From Flavobacteriia bacterium (GTDB taxonomy: Bacteria; Bacteroidota; Bacteroidia; Flavobacteriales; Schleiferiaceae): a DNA stretch of 34,775 bases. A program made the position numbers and the translations under genes. Location: positions 1 through 34,775 of the forward strand of contig RFXV01000004.1 of the NCBI GenBank assembly GCA_009921445.1, read 5' to 3'. Position 1 is the first letter of the stretch, and the number at the start of each line of letters is the position of its first letter. Under the pieces are notes generated by a model. The model did not search any database. It was not told the DNA's origin and worked only from the letters and a program-made list of their open reading frames with translations. This document shows, one piece after another, positions 26,573 to 34,775 of the stretch.

Positions 26573-27754
26573 TCAGGAACCAAAGAAGAGGTCCGCCTCT
26601 GAATAGGAGAGGCCGTAATATTCGCCCAGCACTTTGGAGGTCAGGACACCATTATAGAGATACAATCCCGAACGCACACCTTTACGCCTGCGAAGCAGCT
26701 CTTCCAGGCCGCCAGACTGACCGACCTCATCCAATAAGGGCCCCAGCACATTGCTCAAGGCTGCACTCGCTGTTCTGCTGACGCGAGACGGAATATTGGG
26801 AACACAATAGTGCACGATCCCATGCTCCTCGAAGGTCGGACGATCGTGGTCTGTGGGCCGCGAGCTTTCAAAGACGATGACGGATCCCGCTTTCATCTGC
26901 TGGACCATTTCTTCACTCACCATGCAAGGCGTTCGGCCCTTCTGGCTGCGAACCGCTCCAATGGCCACATCACAGTAACCCAATGCCGTGCGAAGATGGC
27001 TGGGCTGCATAATGCTTGTATTCAGTGGATGTTGTACAGCCTCTTGAAGCCGGCGGAGCCGCGAGAGAGATTCGTCGAACACCATGACCTGAGCCCCGAG
27101 ACCCAAGGCCGTTTTGGCAGCATAAGTGCCCACTGTTCCAGCGCCCAGGATGGCCACAGAAGCAGCAGGGACGCCACTGACGCCACCGAGTAATCTTCCG
27201 CTGCCTCCTTTCAGATTGTTCATCAGTTCGGCCGCTATCAGAATGGAAGTGCCTCCTGCGATCTCGCTCATAGAACGAACGATGGGTGCGATCCCCGACT
27301 CGTCCTGAATGCCTTCAAATGAAAGGGCAGTGATCTTTTTGGCAGTGAGCGCCTCAAAATAAGCCTTGTCGCGCATGCGCAACTGAAGGGCACTGATCAG
27401 TGTCTGCTTGGGCTTCATCCGTTCGATCTCCTCCGCGCTTGGCGGTTCGACCTTCAAAATGATGTCCGCTTCGTAGATCTTGTCCGGTCCCTGCTCGATC
27501 TGTGCGCCAGCCTCGCTGAAATCCCGGTCCGTAAAACGGGCATCCTTACCTGCATCGGTTTCCACATGCACCCGATGACCCTGAGCGCACAGCCGGTTCA
27601 CCGATTCGGGGGTCAGTGCCACGCGCTTTTCCTGCATGCAGGTTTCGCGGGGAATTCCGATGAACAATTGCCCTGCTTTGTGTTCCACCTCCAAGACCTC
27701 TTCCTGCGGAAGAAGACTGTACAGAGATGGATCGATGTACCCGGTTTGGCTCAT
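26573..27754 (-). CDS. ald: Alanine dehydrogenase
   Basis: 'IGIPRETCMQEKRVALTPESVNRLCAQGHRVHVETDAG', 'VAILGAGTVGTYAAKTALGLGAQVMVFDESLSRLRRLQ', 'CVPNIPSRVSRTASAALSNVLGPLL'. ATGA overlap with tsaE. Confidence 0.92.
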   Translation of the reverse strand: MSQTGYIDPSLYSLLPQEEVLEVEHKAGQLFIGIPRETCMQEKRVALTPESVNRLCAQGHRVHVETDAGKDARFTDRDFSEAGAQIEQGPDKIYEADIILKVEPPSAEEIERMKPKQTLISALQLRMRDKAYFEALTAKKITALSFEGIQDESGIAPIVRSMSEIAGGTSILIAAELMNNLKGGSGRLLGGVSGVPAASVAILGAGTVGTYAAKTALGLGAQVMVFDESLSRLRRLQEAVQHPLNTSIMQPSHLRTALGYCDVAIGAVRSQKGRTPCMVSEEMVQQMKAGSVIVFESSRPTDHDRPTFEEHGIVHYCVPNIPSRVSRTASAALSNVLGPLLDEVGQSGGLEELLRRRKGVRSGLYLYNGVLTSKVLGEYYGLSYSEADLFFGS

Positions 27755-28170
27755 GGCATTTCCATGGTTAATTCTCGCTGCTCCCCGTTCAGGGACCAGT
27801 CGATGCGACAACTGCATTCATCCAAGCCGGACGGAATCCGGTCCGCCCATTCGATCAAACACCAATCGCCCGAATAAAGATAGTCTTCCAGTCCAATGGC
27901 AAAAGCCTCCCGCTCATCCTTGAGCCGATAGAGGTCCATGTGCACCAGACGCCGACCTTCATTCCCAAGGTATTCCTGGATCAGAGAAAAAGTGGGGCTG
28001 CTCACGGCATCCCGAACGCCGAGTTCCTTGAAGAACATGGCGGTAAAGGTGGTCTTGCCTGCACCCATCGGGCCGTTCAGATGCACAGGACCCGGGCGGC
28101 AACGGTCGATGAGCAAACGGATCGCATCGCGATATCCTTCGGGTGAGGAAACAGAAAAGCCATGGTGCAT
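27751..28170 (-). CDS. tsaE: tRNA threonylcarbamoyladenosine biosynthesis ATPase TsaE
   Basis: 'GPVHLNGPMGAGKTTFTAMFFKELGVRDAVSSPTFSLIQEY', 'HMDLYRLKDEREAFAIGLEDYLYSGDWCLIEWADRI'. Confidence 0.95.
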   Translation of the reverse strand: MHHGFSVSSPEGYRDAIRLLIDRCRPGPVHLNGPMGAGKTTFTAMFFKELGVRDAVSSPTFSLIQEYLGNEGRRLVHMDLYRLKDEREAFAIGLEDYLYSGDWCLIEWADRIPSGLDECSCRIDWSLNGEQRELTMEMP

Positions 28171-28175
28171 AACTG

Positions 28176-28183
28176 CAAAAATA
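28176..28183 (-). promoter_or_regulatory. -7 box TATTTTTG (minus strand) for tsaE-ald operon
   Basis: Reverse complement of caaaaata, 5 nt from the tsaE ATG; implies a leaderless or near-leaderless mRNA. Confidence 0.5.
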
Positions 28184-28209
28184 TCGGTCTGCCGTGCAAA
28201 CGGAGCACG

Positions 28210-28217
28210 TACCTTTG
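28210..28217 (+). promoter_or_regulatory. -7 box TACCTTTG for the small acidic protein and MATE transporter
   Basis: Matches TAnnTTTG, 12 nt before ATG 28230. Confidence 0.5.
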
Positions 28218-28229
28218 AACAAAGCTTGA

Positions 28230-28463
28230 ATGATGCTGCCTAAATTCCTGATGGGAGACAATACCGATGTACCTGACAAGGTATTTGTATTGCACACGGA
28301 GTTCCCCCGATTCGTTCTCGATCTGGACACCGATGAAGTGGTGTTTTTTGACGACGTGGAAGATGAGGGAGAAGAATTGGCAGATGAGGCCGCACAACTC
28401 GTGCAAGAAGCCATCCGGTTCTATGAACGCGAGTTGGACCGTTACGAGGAAGAGGAGGAGTGA
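28230..28463 (+). CDS. Small acidic conserved hypothetical protein (77 aa)
   Basis: MLPKFLMGDNTDVPDKVFVLHTEFPRFVLDLDTDEVVFFDDVEDEGEELADEAAQLVQEAIRFYERELDRYEEEEE; own promoter box and GTGA coupling to next gene. Confidence 0.82.
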   Translation: MMLPKFLMGDNTDVPDKVFVLHTEFPRFVLDLDTDEVVFFDDVEDEGEELADEAAQLVQEAIRFYERELDRYEEEEE

Positions 28464-29809
28464 ATCCCTTGTTCAGGAAGGAGATCTTCCAGCTTCTCAA
28501 GATCGCCTGGCCCGTCGTCCTCGGACAGCTGGGGCACGTGACCGTAGGAGTTGCCGATAGTGCCATGATCGGCCAGACCGGCACCATTCCGCTTGCTGCA
28601 GCCTCTCTGGCAAACTCCATTTTCATCTTGCCCCTGGTCTTCGGCATTGGCATCGCCTATGGGGTGACCCCACTGGTGGCCAATGCGCATGGACAAAGTG
28701 ATCTGAAGCGACTCGGCAGACTGCTCTCCCAAGGAATTCTGATCAATGGGTTCGTGGGATTGGTATTGATGGCCCTGCTCTTTCTGCTGCGTCCGCTGAT
28801 CGCCTACTCCGGACAACAGGCGGAGGTACTCGAACTCGCCCTGCCGTATTTGGGCATTTTGATCGCCAGCATCCTCCCCTTCATGCTCTTTCTGAGTCTG
28901 AAACAATTCGCTGAAGGGCTTTCCGATACACGACCGGCCATGTACATCAGTTTGGGAGCCAACCTACTGAATGTTTTGCTGAACTACCTTTTGATCTTTG
29001 GCAAATGGGGCTTTCCGGAGCTCGGCATCATGGGTGCTGGTTATGCAACCTTGATCTCACGCATCATTATGCTGTTCGGTCTGTTCCTCTATCTTCTTCT
29101 ACACCCGAACTATGCGCCATACCGAGTCGATCTCCTGCCAAGACGGATCGAATGGGAGCGCATTCACCGAATTCTGTCCATTGGCATCCCGACCGGCCTT
29201 CAATACCTCTTTGAGGTCGGGGCATTTGCCGCTGCAGCCGTTCTGATCGGAACGATCGGAGCCATGCCTCTGGCTGCACATCAGGTGGCCATCAGCCTCG
29301 CCTCGATCAGCTATATGGCCGCCTCAGGGATCGGTGCGGCCGCCTCTGTCCGGGTGGGAAATGCTGCAGGAAGAAAGGACCCCATCGGCATCCGAAGGAC
29401 CGGAATTGCTGCTGTCGTTCTGGTTTTGGCCTTGATGGGCACCGCCGGGCTCATCTTTGCCGTATTTCGTCAGCAGCTGCCCGCATTCTATTCGGACGAT
29501 GCCGCGGTGGTCGGACTGAGTGCTCAGTTGTTGCTTGTTGCTGTCTTTTTTCAATTCTCAGACGGCCTGCAAGCCCTGGCGCTGGGATTGCTCCGTGGGA
29601 TGGAAGATGTACGCATCCCCACCTGGATCGCTTTTGCCGTGTATTGGGGATTCAGCCTGCCTGCGTCCTGGCTGTTCGGGCTGCATCTGGGCGGCGGCGT
29701 TGTCGGCATCTGGATCGTACTTGCCGTGGCCCTGAGCCTGTCCGCCCTTTTACTGGGTTGGAGATTCCACAGCCTGAGCGGAAAAGCGCTGCATGCACAA
29801 TTGGGTTAG
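28460..29809 (+). CDS. MATE family efflux transporter
   Basis: 12-TM-like hydrophobic protein; 'AWPVVLGQLGHVTVGVADSAMIGQTGTIPLAAASLANSIF', 'GIPTGLQYLFEVGAFAAAAVLIGTIGAMPLAAHQVAISLAS'. GTG start overlaps previous stop. Confidence 0.94.
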   Translation: MNPLFRKEIFQLLKIAWPVVLGQLGHVTVGVADSAMIGQTGTIPLAAASLANSIFILPLVFGIGIAYGVTPLVANAHGQSDLKRLGRLLSQGILINGFVGLVLMALLFLLRPLIAYSGQQAEVLELALPYLGILIASILPFMLFLSLKQFAEGLSDTRPAMYISLGANLLNVLLNYLLIFGKWGFPELGIMGAGYATLISRIIMLFGLFLYLLLHPNYAPYRVDLLPRRIEWERIHRILSIGIPTGLQYLFEVGAFAAAAVLIGTIGAMPLAAHQVAISLASISYMAASGIGAAASVRVGNAAGRKDPIGIRRTGIAAVVLVLALMGTAGLIFAVFRQQLPAFYSDDAAVVGLSAQLLLVAVFFQFSDGLQALALGLLRGMEDVRIPTWIAFAVYWGFSLPASWLFGLHLGGGVVGIWIVLAVALSLSALLLGWRFHSLSGKALHAQLG

Positions 29810-31977
29810 CGCAGGAGCATGACCGTTCCCATGCGTTCGGCAAAGTGGCCTCTTCGTCCCCAAACGAGGACCCTGTATGCATAGATGCCTTCCGGCAGCA
29901 ATTGCCCTTGATTCATCCTGCGGCCATTCCAGCCCGCCAATGGATCTGTTGTTCGGAAGACGACCCCACCCCAGCGATCGGTGATGGTCAGCTCCATCTT
30001 TCGCCAGTCGGCGCCGTATGGCCTAAAGACCTCATTTTTCCCGTCGTCATTCGGACGGAAAGCATTGGGAATGAAGACGCGGAATTCTGCATCTACACGA
30101 AGTGTACGAAGCACCGTATCCGAACATCCATTGGCCGCAAGCACCCAATGGCTGACGGTGTAGGTTCCCGTATCCGCATACGCATGCGCCCAATAAAGTT
30201 CGCCCATGTATTCCGTGCCATCGCCCATGTTCGTACCCCACTGAACGGCATCAGAACTGCTGGAATCGCGAAGCACGAACTGCGGAGCGTAGATACTCAC
30301 TCGTTGAGTATCCACCCACAAACCCGCAAGTGGAGCCGGCAACACATTGATCCGCTGAACATACCGATTGAACACACTGTCGATGCAGGCTGTATCGCTC
30401 CAAACTGAATGGGTGACCGTAAATACGCCAGCCTGCTGGTAGCTATGCAAAGGTGTGGGGAAATCCGAAAACTGCCCATCACCAAAATCCCATCGATGGC
30501 GCATCCAGGGTTCAGATGACGAACTGTCGTCCATCAGTATTTCCAGAGGCGCACAGCCCGTCAGTGGGGCAAGGTCCCCAAAGATGCCCGGCTTGGTCCT
30601 TAGCGTGAATTCGGTGCTGTCCTCAGCAATACAGTTGAAGTCTTCCACCCGGAGCCTTACCGTATGTGGTCCGATGCCTGTCAATGGGGAAAGACCGATC
30701 TGTTGACCGGTCCAATTTTGACCATTCACCGTCCATTCGTAGCTGGCCAAAGAACTGAAATTACCATTGGCCGTCAGTTGGATGTTCTGATCAGTGAGAC
30801 ACAGCTGACCGGAAATCTGTATCTCGGGTTCCAGCGGGTACCTCAATTCAAAACGCTCAAAGCTCGTATCGGCACAGGGGGTGTTTGGATTGACGATCAG
30901 ATATACCGTATAAACGCCTGTATCGCTGAAGGTGAAGGTGGGTGAACTCTGGGTGGAAGTGTCATTTGGATTGGCCGGATCGTTGAATTCCCAGAGAAAA
31001 CTCTGACCGCCTGTACTGCTGTGCTCAAAGGAAACGGTCCGCCCATTGCACAGAACAGGATCGGACAACTGGATCTGAGAGGTCACGCGGCTGACCACAT
31101 TCCCCTGGCAATTGGCCACATTGATCTGAAAGTCTCTCCGGACCGTACTCAGGAGCGCTCCCTGATCGTATTCTTCCACGCAGACCGTGAACAGATATTG
31201 CCCTTGGACAGTGGGCTGACCAGTCAAAAGACCCGTCTGCGGATCGATGGATATTGGCGGTGACGAGGGAATGGGATAGGCTGCATTCAGGCCGGCCGTA
31301 TACGGAATGGTCGTGTAGGGAGGCGGCACCAGCGGATATGGAGTGGGCGCCTGCTGGTTGCCCCCGTGGAAAGCGTTGCAGAGCCGGTAATACAGACTGT
31401 CACCATCCTGATCGACAGCCGAATGATCGAAATTCAATTGATCGTTCTGACACATCACCACCGGAGGATGATCGGTGAAGTGGGGGCTGCTGTTGCAGGC
31501 ATCGTTGGAGGGGATCGTGGTAGTGAAGGTATTACCCCAGACACCTGAATTCGGCACATTATTGACCGTGTTGTTGCGGCAGCATCTTTGGTGCGCAAGC
31601 AAATAACCGCCATTGGCTGGGGGCAGGCTCATGGTGCCGGAATAGACCGTGAACTCGGTACATAAGTTAGGTGGGCTCTGCAAACAGGGATTGTTCAGCG
31701 TGCTGGGCAGCTGGGTCACGGCTCCATGCTTGAGAAACAGGTCTGCGTAGATGGGATAACCGCTCTGCGGCAAGTTTCGATAGGCGGAAACGGCAATGGA
31801 ATCGTCGAATGCCGCTCCGGTACTGTTGCAGTCTCTATAAATGACGACCTGAACGGAATACAGGCCGTTGCCCAAACATTCATAGCTCATCTCTCCTCCG
31901 ACCAGGTGGGCCGCGCGCAGGAAAGCACTGGCACAGACGAATGCGCAAAGAGTGAATAGGATGCGGCCGAGGCTCAT
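29806..31977 (-). CDS. PKD-domain surface protein with gliding-motility-associated (T9SS type B) C-terminal domain
   Basis: Signal peptide MSLGRILFTLCAFVCASAFLRAAHLVGGEMSYECLGNG; PKD motifs 'FLWEFNDPANPNDTSTQSSPTFTFSDTGVYTVYLIV', 'RWDFGDGQFSDFPTPLHSYQQAGVFTVT'; C-term 'VFIPNAFRPNDDGKNEVFRPYG...ITDRWGGVVFRTTDPLAGWNG...PEGIYAYRVLVWG'. Confidence 0.9.
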   Translation of the reverse strand: MSLGRILFTLCAFVCASAFLRAAHLVGGEMSYECLGNGLYSVQVVIYRDCNSTGAAFDDSIAVSAYRNLPQSGYPIYADLFLKHGAVTQLPSTLNNPCLQSPPNLCTEFTVYSGTMSLPPANGGYLLAHQRCCRNNTVNNVPNSGVWGNTFTTTIPSNDACNSSPHFTDHPPVVMCQNDQLNFDHSAVDQDGDSLYYRLCNAFHGGNQQAPTPYPLVPPPYTTIPYTAGLNAAYPIPSSPPISIDPQTGLLTGQPTVQGQYLFTVCVEEYDQGALLSTVRRDFQINVANCQGNVVSRVTSQIQLSDPVLCNGRTVSFEHSSTGGQSFLWEFNDPANPNDTSTQSSPTFTFSDTGVYTVYLIVNPNTPCADTSFERFELRYPLEPEIQISGQLCLTDQNIQLTANGNFSSLASYEWTVNGQNWTGQQIGLSPLTGIGPHTVRLRVEDFNCIAEDSTEFTLRTKPGIFGDLAPLTGCAPLEILMDDSSSSEPWMRHRWDFGDGQFSDFPTPLHSYQQAGVFTVTHSVWSDTACIDSVFNRYVQRINVLPAPLAGLWVDTQRVSIYAPQFVLRDSSSSDAVQWGTNMGDGTEYMGELYWAHAYADTGTYTVSHWVLAANGCSDTVLRTLRVDAEFRVFIPNAFRPNDDGKNEVFRPYGADWRKMELTITDRWGGVVFRTTDPLAGWNGRRMNQGQLLPEGIYAYRVLVWGRRGHFAERMGTVMLLR

Positions 31978-32924
31978 CTCTCTAAGGTACGTGCTCTCTC
32001 TTCTCCGTCCCGCTCCTGCTTTGTCCAAAAAACGTCTGAAAAACTGAGGCAGACCGGGTAGCCCTTTTTGTTGAAATAGGTTTCTGCTGCAGATGGTTCA
32101 TCCGCTGCGGCCATTACAAAATCTCCGCCCCAGGCCCCGAGGGATTTGACCACACCTGGAAAATCCGGGAAAAGCCTGTCTTGCACCGTAGGCCGCTGGA
32201 TCAGCCTGGAAAGCAGGGCTTCGTGGGAGCGGCAGGCTTCGGAAAAATGTTCCAAACGCTGGGATCCATGCATGATGTCCGTCCAGTCGCTGACCGCAGA
32301 CACGTCCGAAGATGGGATGTCCAAAGCTGAAAATCGCGTCACTTCAGATGCGCTGTCTTGTTTTTGTCCGAGGTAGACGAAAAACAAATGTGCCTTGAAC
32401 GGAGGATCGAAATCGACCTTTTCCCATCGCCCTACCCCATTTTCTAGCCAATAGATCAATGGCACGGCCTGAAAGGAAGTGGCCACATCGTATCCACTGC
32501 CCTTTTGGGTGGCAAAGAACAGTTCAAGTGCGTCCAGTTGGGTGGCCCGAGCGATATTGGCCACGAGTGTAGCGCTGCTCCCGAGTCCCCATTCAGAGGG
32601 ATGGTCCAATTGGAAACGGAGCCTGACCCCTCGTTCCTGTTTGCCTTGCTTCAAAATGGCCTTCAGCGTTCGTCCCACCTGCTCGTCCCAGGCAGCACCG
32701 CTGGACCCGATCAACCGGCCGTCCAATGTCCAGCTTGATTCATATACGATCCGGTCTTCCCGATCTTGCACACACCAGGCGATAAGCGGCTCATCGGCTG
32801 GCTCCACCTGAAGATGCTGGCCGAATCTTGTAGGCAGTGAAAGACATCTCGCACCGCGAAGCACAAGATATTCTCCGGAAAGGAGCAATTTACCCGGGCT
32901 GAAATACGGGCCGGGACGAAACAT
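31974..32924 (-). CDS. GYDIA-type GHMP kinase (isoprenoid/mevalonate-associated)
   Basis: 'SPGKLLLSGEYLVLRGA', 'WGLGSSATLVANIA', 'GSGYDVATSFQ' motifs; directly downstream of HMG-CoA reductase with TGATG overlap. Confidence 0.87.
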   Translation of the reverse strand: MFRPGPYFSPGKLLLSGEYLVLRGARCLSLPTRFGQHLQVEPADEPLIAWCVQDREDRIVYESSWTLDGRLIGSSGAAWDEQVGRTLKAILKQGKQERGVRLRFQLDHPSEWGLGSSATLVANIARATQLDALELFFATQKGSGYDVATSFQAVPLIYWLENGVGRWEKVDFDPPFKAHLFFVYLGQKQDSASEVTRFSALDIPSSDVSAVSDWTDIMHGSQRLEHFSEACRSHEALLSRLIQRPTVQDRLFPDFPGVVKSLGAWGGDFVMAAADEPSAAETYFNKKGYPVCLSFSDVFWTKQERDGEERARTLER

Positions 32925-34276
32925 CAGGAATTGCGTTTGGTCGACTCAGGAGCGTAGGGCAGCCCACGAAGTGCACAGAATTTACGCACCACCTCGTTGT
33001 GCACCACGACCTTGTCTGCGAAAAAGGCAACGATCTCCTTTCGCTCTTCTTCCGTCGCCTCCAGCTGATTGAGGATATTGAACAAATGCATCTTCATGTG
33101 GCCTTTCTGTATTCCGGTGGTCACCAAAGCCCTCAGGGCCCCAAAATTCTGCGCGAGTCCTGAAACAGCCACGATCTTCATCAGATCCTCGGCCGTGGGA
33201 TGGCCCAACATTTCATGAGCCAGCTTGACCATGGGATGAAGTGCTGTGAGTCCGCCAACGGTTCCGAGCGCAAGAGGCAGTTCGATCCAGAAACGAAAGC
33301 GGCCATCCTCCACGCTGCAGTGGGTCAAACTGGAATAGCGACCGCTGCGGCTCGCATAGGTGTGCCCTGCCGCTTCTACGGCACGGAAATCATTTCCAGT
33401 GGCGATCACGACTGCATCCACTCCATTGAAAATGCCCTTGTTGTGGGTGGTTGCCCGATAAGGTTCGATCTCCGCGATCCGAACGGCCCTTTGAAAGCGA
33501 GCGGCAAAATCTTCAGGCGCCATACCACTGCCCTCGACGAGTTCCTCCACCGAGCATTCCACTTCGGCGCGGACGAGACACTCGGGGGTATAATTTGAAA
33601 GGATCCGCATGATCACTTCCACTTCGCGAAAGGCCGGATCGATCTCTTCTGAAGTGCGGACGATCTCCTTCAGGGTCTCTGCAAACCGTTCGAGACAGGA
33701 GTTGATGAAGTTCGCACCCATGGAGTCACAGGTCTCGAAGTGCGCTTCTAGCTGATAGTACCCCGGCTCTGCAGCCGTCTTGTCAATGAGTTCGATCTCC
33801 TGAATGCCGCCGCCTCTTGCCCGCATATTGGCCGTAATGCCCGATGCATCCGTGTAAAAGCGCTCCTTGTTCTTTTCGAATACCTGCTCCAGTTGAGGGA
33901 ATGCACCCTGATAGATGAAATGGACATGGCCCACTTTTCGGGTGCTGATCACTTCCGCCTTAAAGCCGCCCCTATCGAACCAGAAGCTCGCAGCCTTGGA
34001 AGCCGCCGCGACCACAGAACTCTCCTCAATGGCCATCGGCAAGGTGAACACCTTTCCATTGATCTTGAAATTCGGCGCGACCCCAAAGGGCAGGTAGTAA
34101 TTGGTGACCGTATTCTCAATGAATTCGTCGTGCAGCTTTTGACGTTTCGCCTCCGAATGCCAATAGGTTTTCAAAAGACCAATGGCCGCCTCTGGGTCTT
34201 CAAAATGCTTGTGCGCCAGCCACTCGATCTTGGCCTCTTTGCTCAGCTTGGAAAATCCTTTGATCTGTTCCGACAT
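32924..34276 (-). CDS. Hydroxymethylglutaryl-CoA reductase
   Basis: 'FIENTVTNYYLPFGVAPNFKINGKVFTLPMAIEESSVVAAASKAASFW', 'DSMGANFINSCLERFAETL', 'GTVGGLTALHPMVKLAHEMLGHPTAEDLMKIVAVSGLAQNFGALRALVTTGIQKGHMKMHL' typical of bacterial (class II-like) HMGR. Confidence 0.94.
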   Translation of the reverse strand: MSEQIKGFSKLSKEAKIEWLAHKHFEDPEAAIGLLKTYWHSEAKRQKLHDEFIENTVTNYYLPFGVAPNFKINGKVFTLPMAIEESSVVAAASKAASFWFDRGGFKAEVISTRKVGHVHFIYQGAFPQLEQVFEKNKERFYTDASGITANMRARGGGIQEIELIDKTAAEPGYYQLEAHFETCDSMGANFINSCLERFAETLKEIVRTSEEIDPAFREVEVIMRILSNYTPECLVRAEVECSVEELVEGSGMAPEDFAARFQRAVRIAEIEPYRATTHNKGIFNGVDAVVIATGNDFRAVEAAGHTYASRSGRYSSLTHCSVEDGRFRFWIELPLALGTVGGLTALHPMVKLAHEMLGHPTAEDLMKIVAVSGLAQNFGALRALVTTGIQKGHMKMHLFNILNQLEATEEERKEIVAFFADKVVVHNEVVRKFCALRGLPYAPESTKRNS

Positions 34277-34339
34277 AGAATGATAATGTGCTCAATCAAC
34301 CCGAATGGCGGAAAACTTGTTCGGCCATGGGAGGAAAGA

Positions 34340-34347
34340 CAAATCTA
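34340..34347 (-). promoter_or_regulatory. -7 box TAGATTTG (minus strand) for the HMGR-GHMP kinase-surface protein operon
   Basis: Reverse complement of caaatcta, about 64 nt upstream of the HMGR ATG. Confidence 0.4.
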
Positions 34348-34411
34348 AAGCGACTCTAAAGACCGGATCCGTACTTCGGGAAGAAATCAATGCCGATAAG
34401 GAAGCAGGCCG

Positions 34412-34423
34412 GGACAATTGTCC
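34412..34423. promoter_or_regulatory. 12-bp perfect palindrome GGACAATTGTCC in the HMGR/uvrD divergent intergenic region
   Basis: Sequence equals its own reverse complement; located 62 nt before the helicase start. Confidence 0.4.
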
Positions 34424-34485
34424 AAAAAAATTCGGGACCAACTGACGGCCCGAACATGTGCGCTCCTATTTTCGTCTGCAGTTAT

Positions 34486-34775
34486 ATGGACTTCTCAAAA
34501 GCACTGAACGAACCCCAATTCGAAGCCGTGGAGGCTATGGACGGCCCTGTGATGGTGATCGCTGGCGCGGGTTCGGGCAAAACACGGGTGCTGACCTACC
34601 GCATCGCTCATTTGCTTCGCGCGGGAGTGGATCCGTTCCAGATCCTCTCACTCACCTTTACCAACAAGGCGGCGAGGGAAATGAAAGAACGCATCGGCCA
34701 GCTCGTGGGTCAGGCCGAGGCCCGCAACCTTTGGATGGGCACTTTCCACTCTGTGTTTGCACGCATCCTCAGAGC
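34486..34775 (+). CDS. UvrD/PcrA-family ATP-dependent DNA helicase (3' partial; not in ORF track)
   Basis: [75 protein letters not shown]...[15 protein letters not shown] motif, Walker A, motif Ia, 'GTFHS'. Confidence 0.93.
   Translation, partial: MDFSKALNEPQFEAVEAMDGPVMVIAGAGSGKTRVLTYRIAHLLRAGVDPFQILSLTFTNKAAREMKERIGQLVGQAEARNLWMGTFHSVFARILR

Noticed and set aside
1-34775. CRISPR arrays, tRNA/rRNA genes, transposases, phage or toxin-antitoxin modules
   Set aside because: No regular short repeats with spacers, no cloverleaf in the small intergenic gaps, and no matching proteins seen by eye; a tRNAscan/Infernal run would be decisive.

Overview
This is a gene-dense window (about 34.8 kb) from a Bacteroidota, probably Flavobacteriales-like, chromosome. 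The assignment rests on T9SS sorting domains, TAnnTTTG-type promoter boxes, a GYDIA-type GHMP kinase and LytS/LytTR signalling. I support 33 CDSs. Most are housekeeping or metabolic: yicC-gmk-nadD, an AddB-like PD-(D/E)XK nuclease, a threonine dehydratase-like enzyme, purQ, LuxC-like acyl-CoA reductase, ferredoxin, serC, serA-like, HAD phosphatase, ftsE-like ABC ATPase, GT2 glycosyltransferase, a LytTR/LytS pair, aroA/aroB, proline dehydrogenase, tsaE-ald-DUF4258-like, MATE, HMG-CoA reductase + GHMP kinase, and a partial UvrD/PcrA helicase. Two are large T9SS substrates, one type A and one type B. I saw no tRNA, rRNA, CRISPR, transposon or phage signature. I found no obvious new defence or mobile system. 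The best leads are: (1) an outer-membrane beta-barrel protein with an N-terminal helix-hairpin-helix-like region, translationally coupled to a second predicted barrel protein and divergent from a propeller-type LytS kinase; (2) a capless HAD phosphatase directly after serC-serA; (3) a GHMP kinase coupled to a T9SS surface protein; (4) overlapping divergent promoters and terminator-free convergent gene ends.
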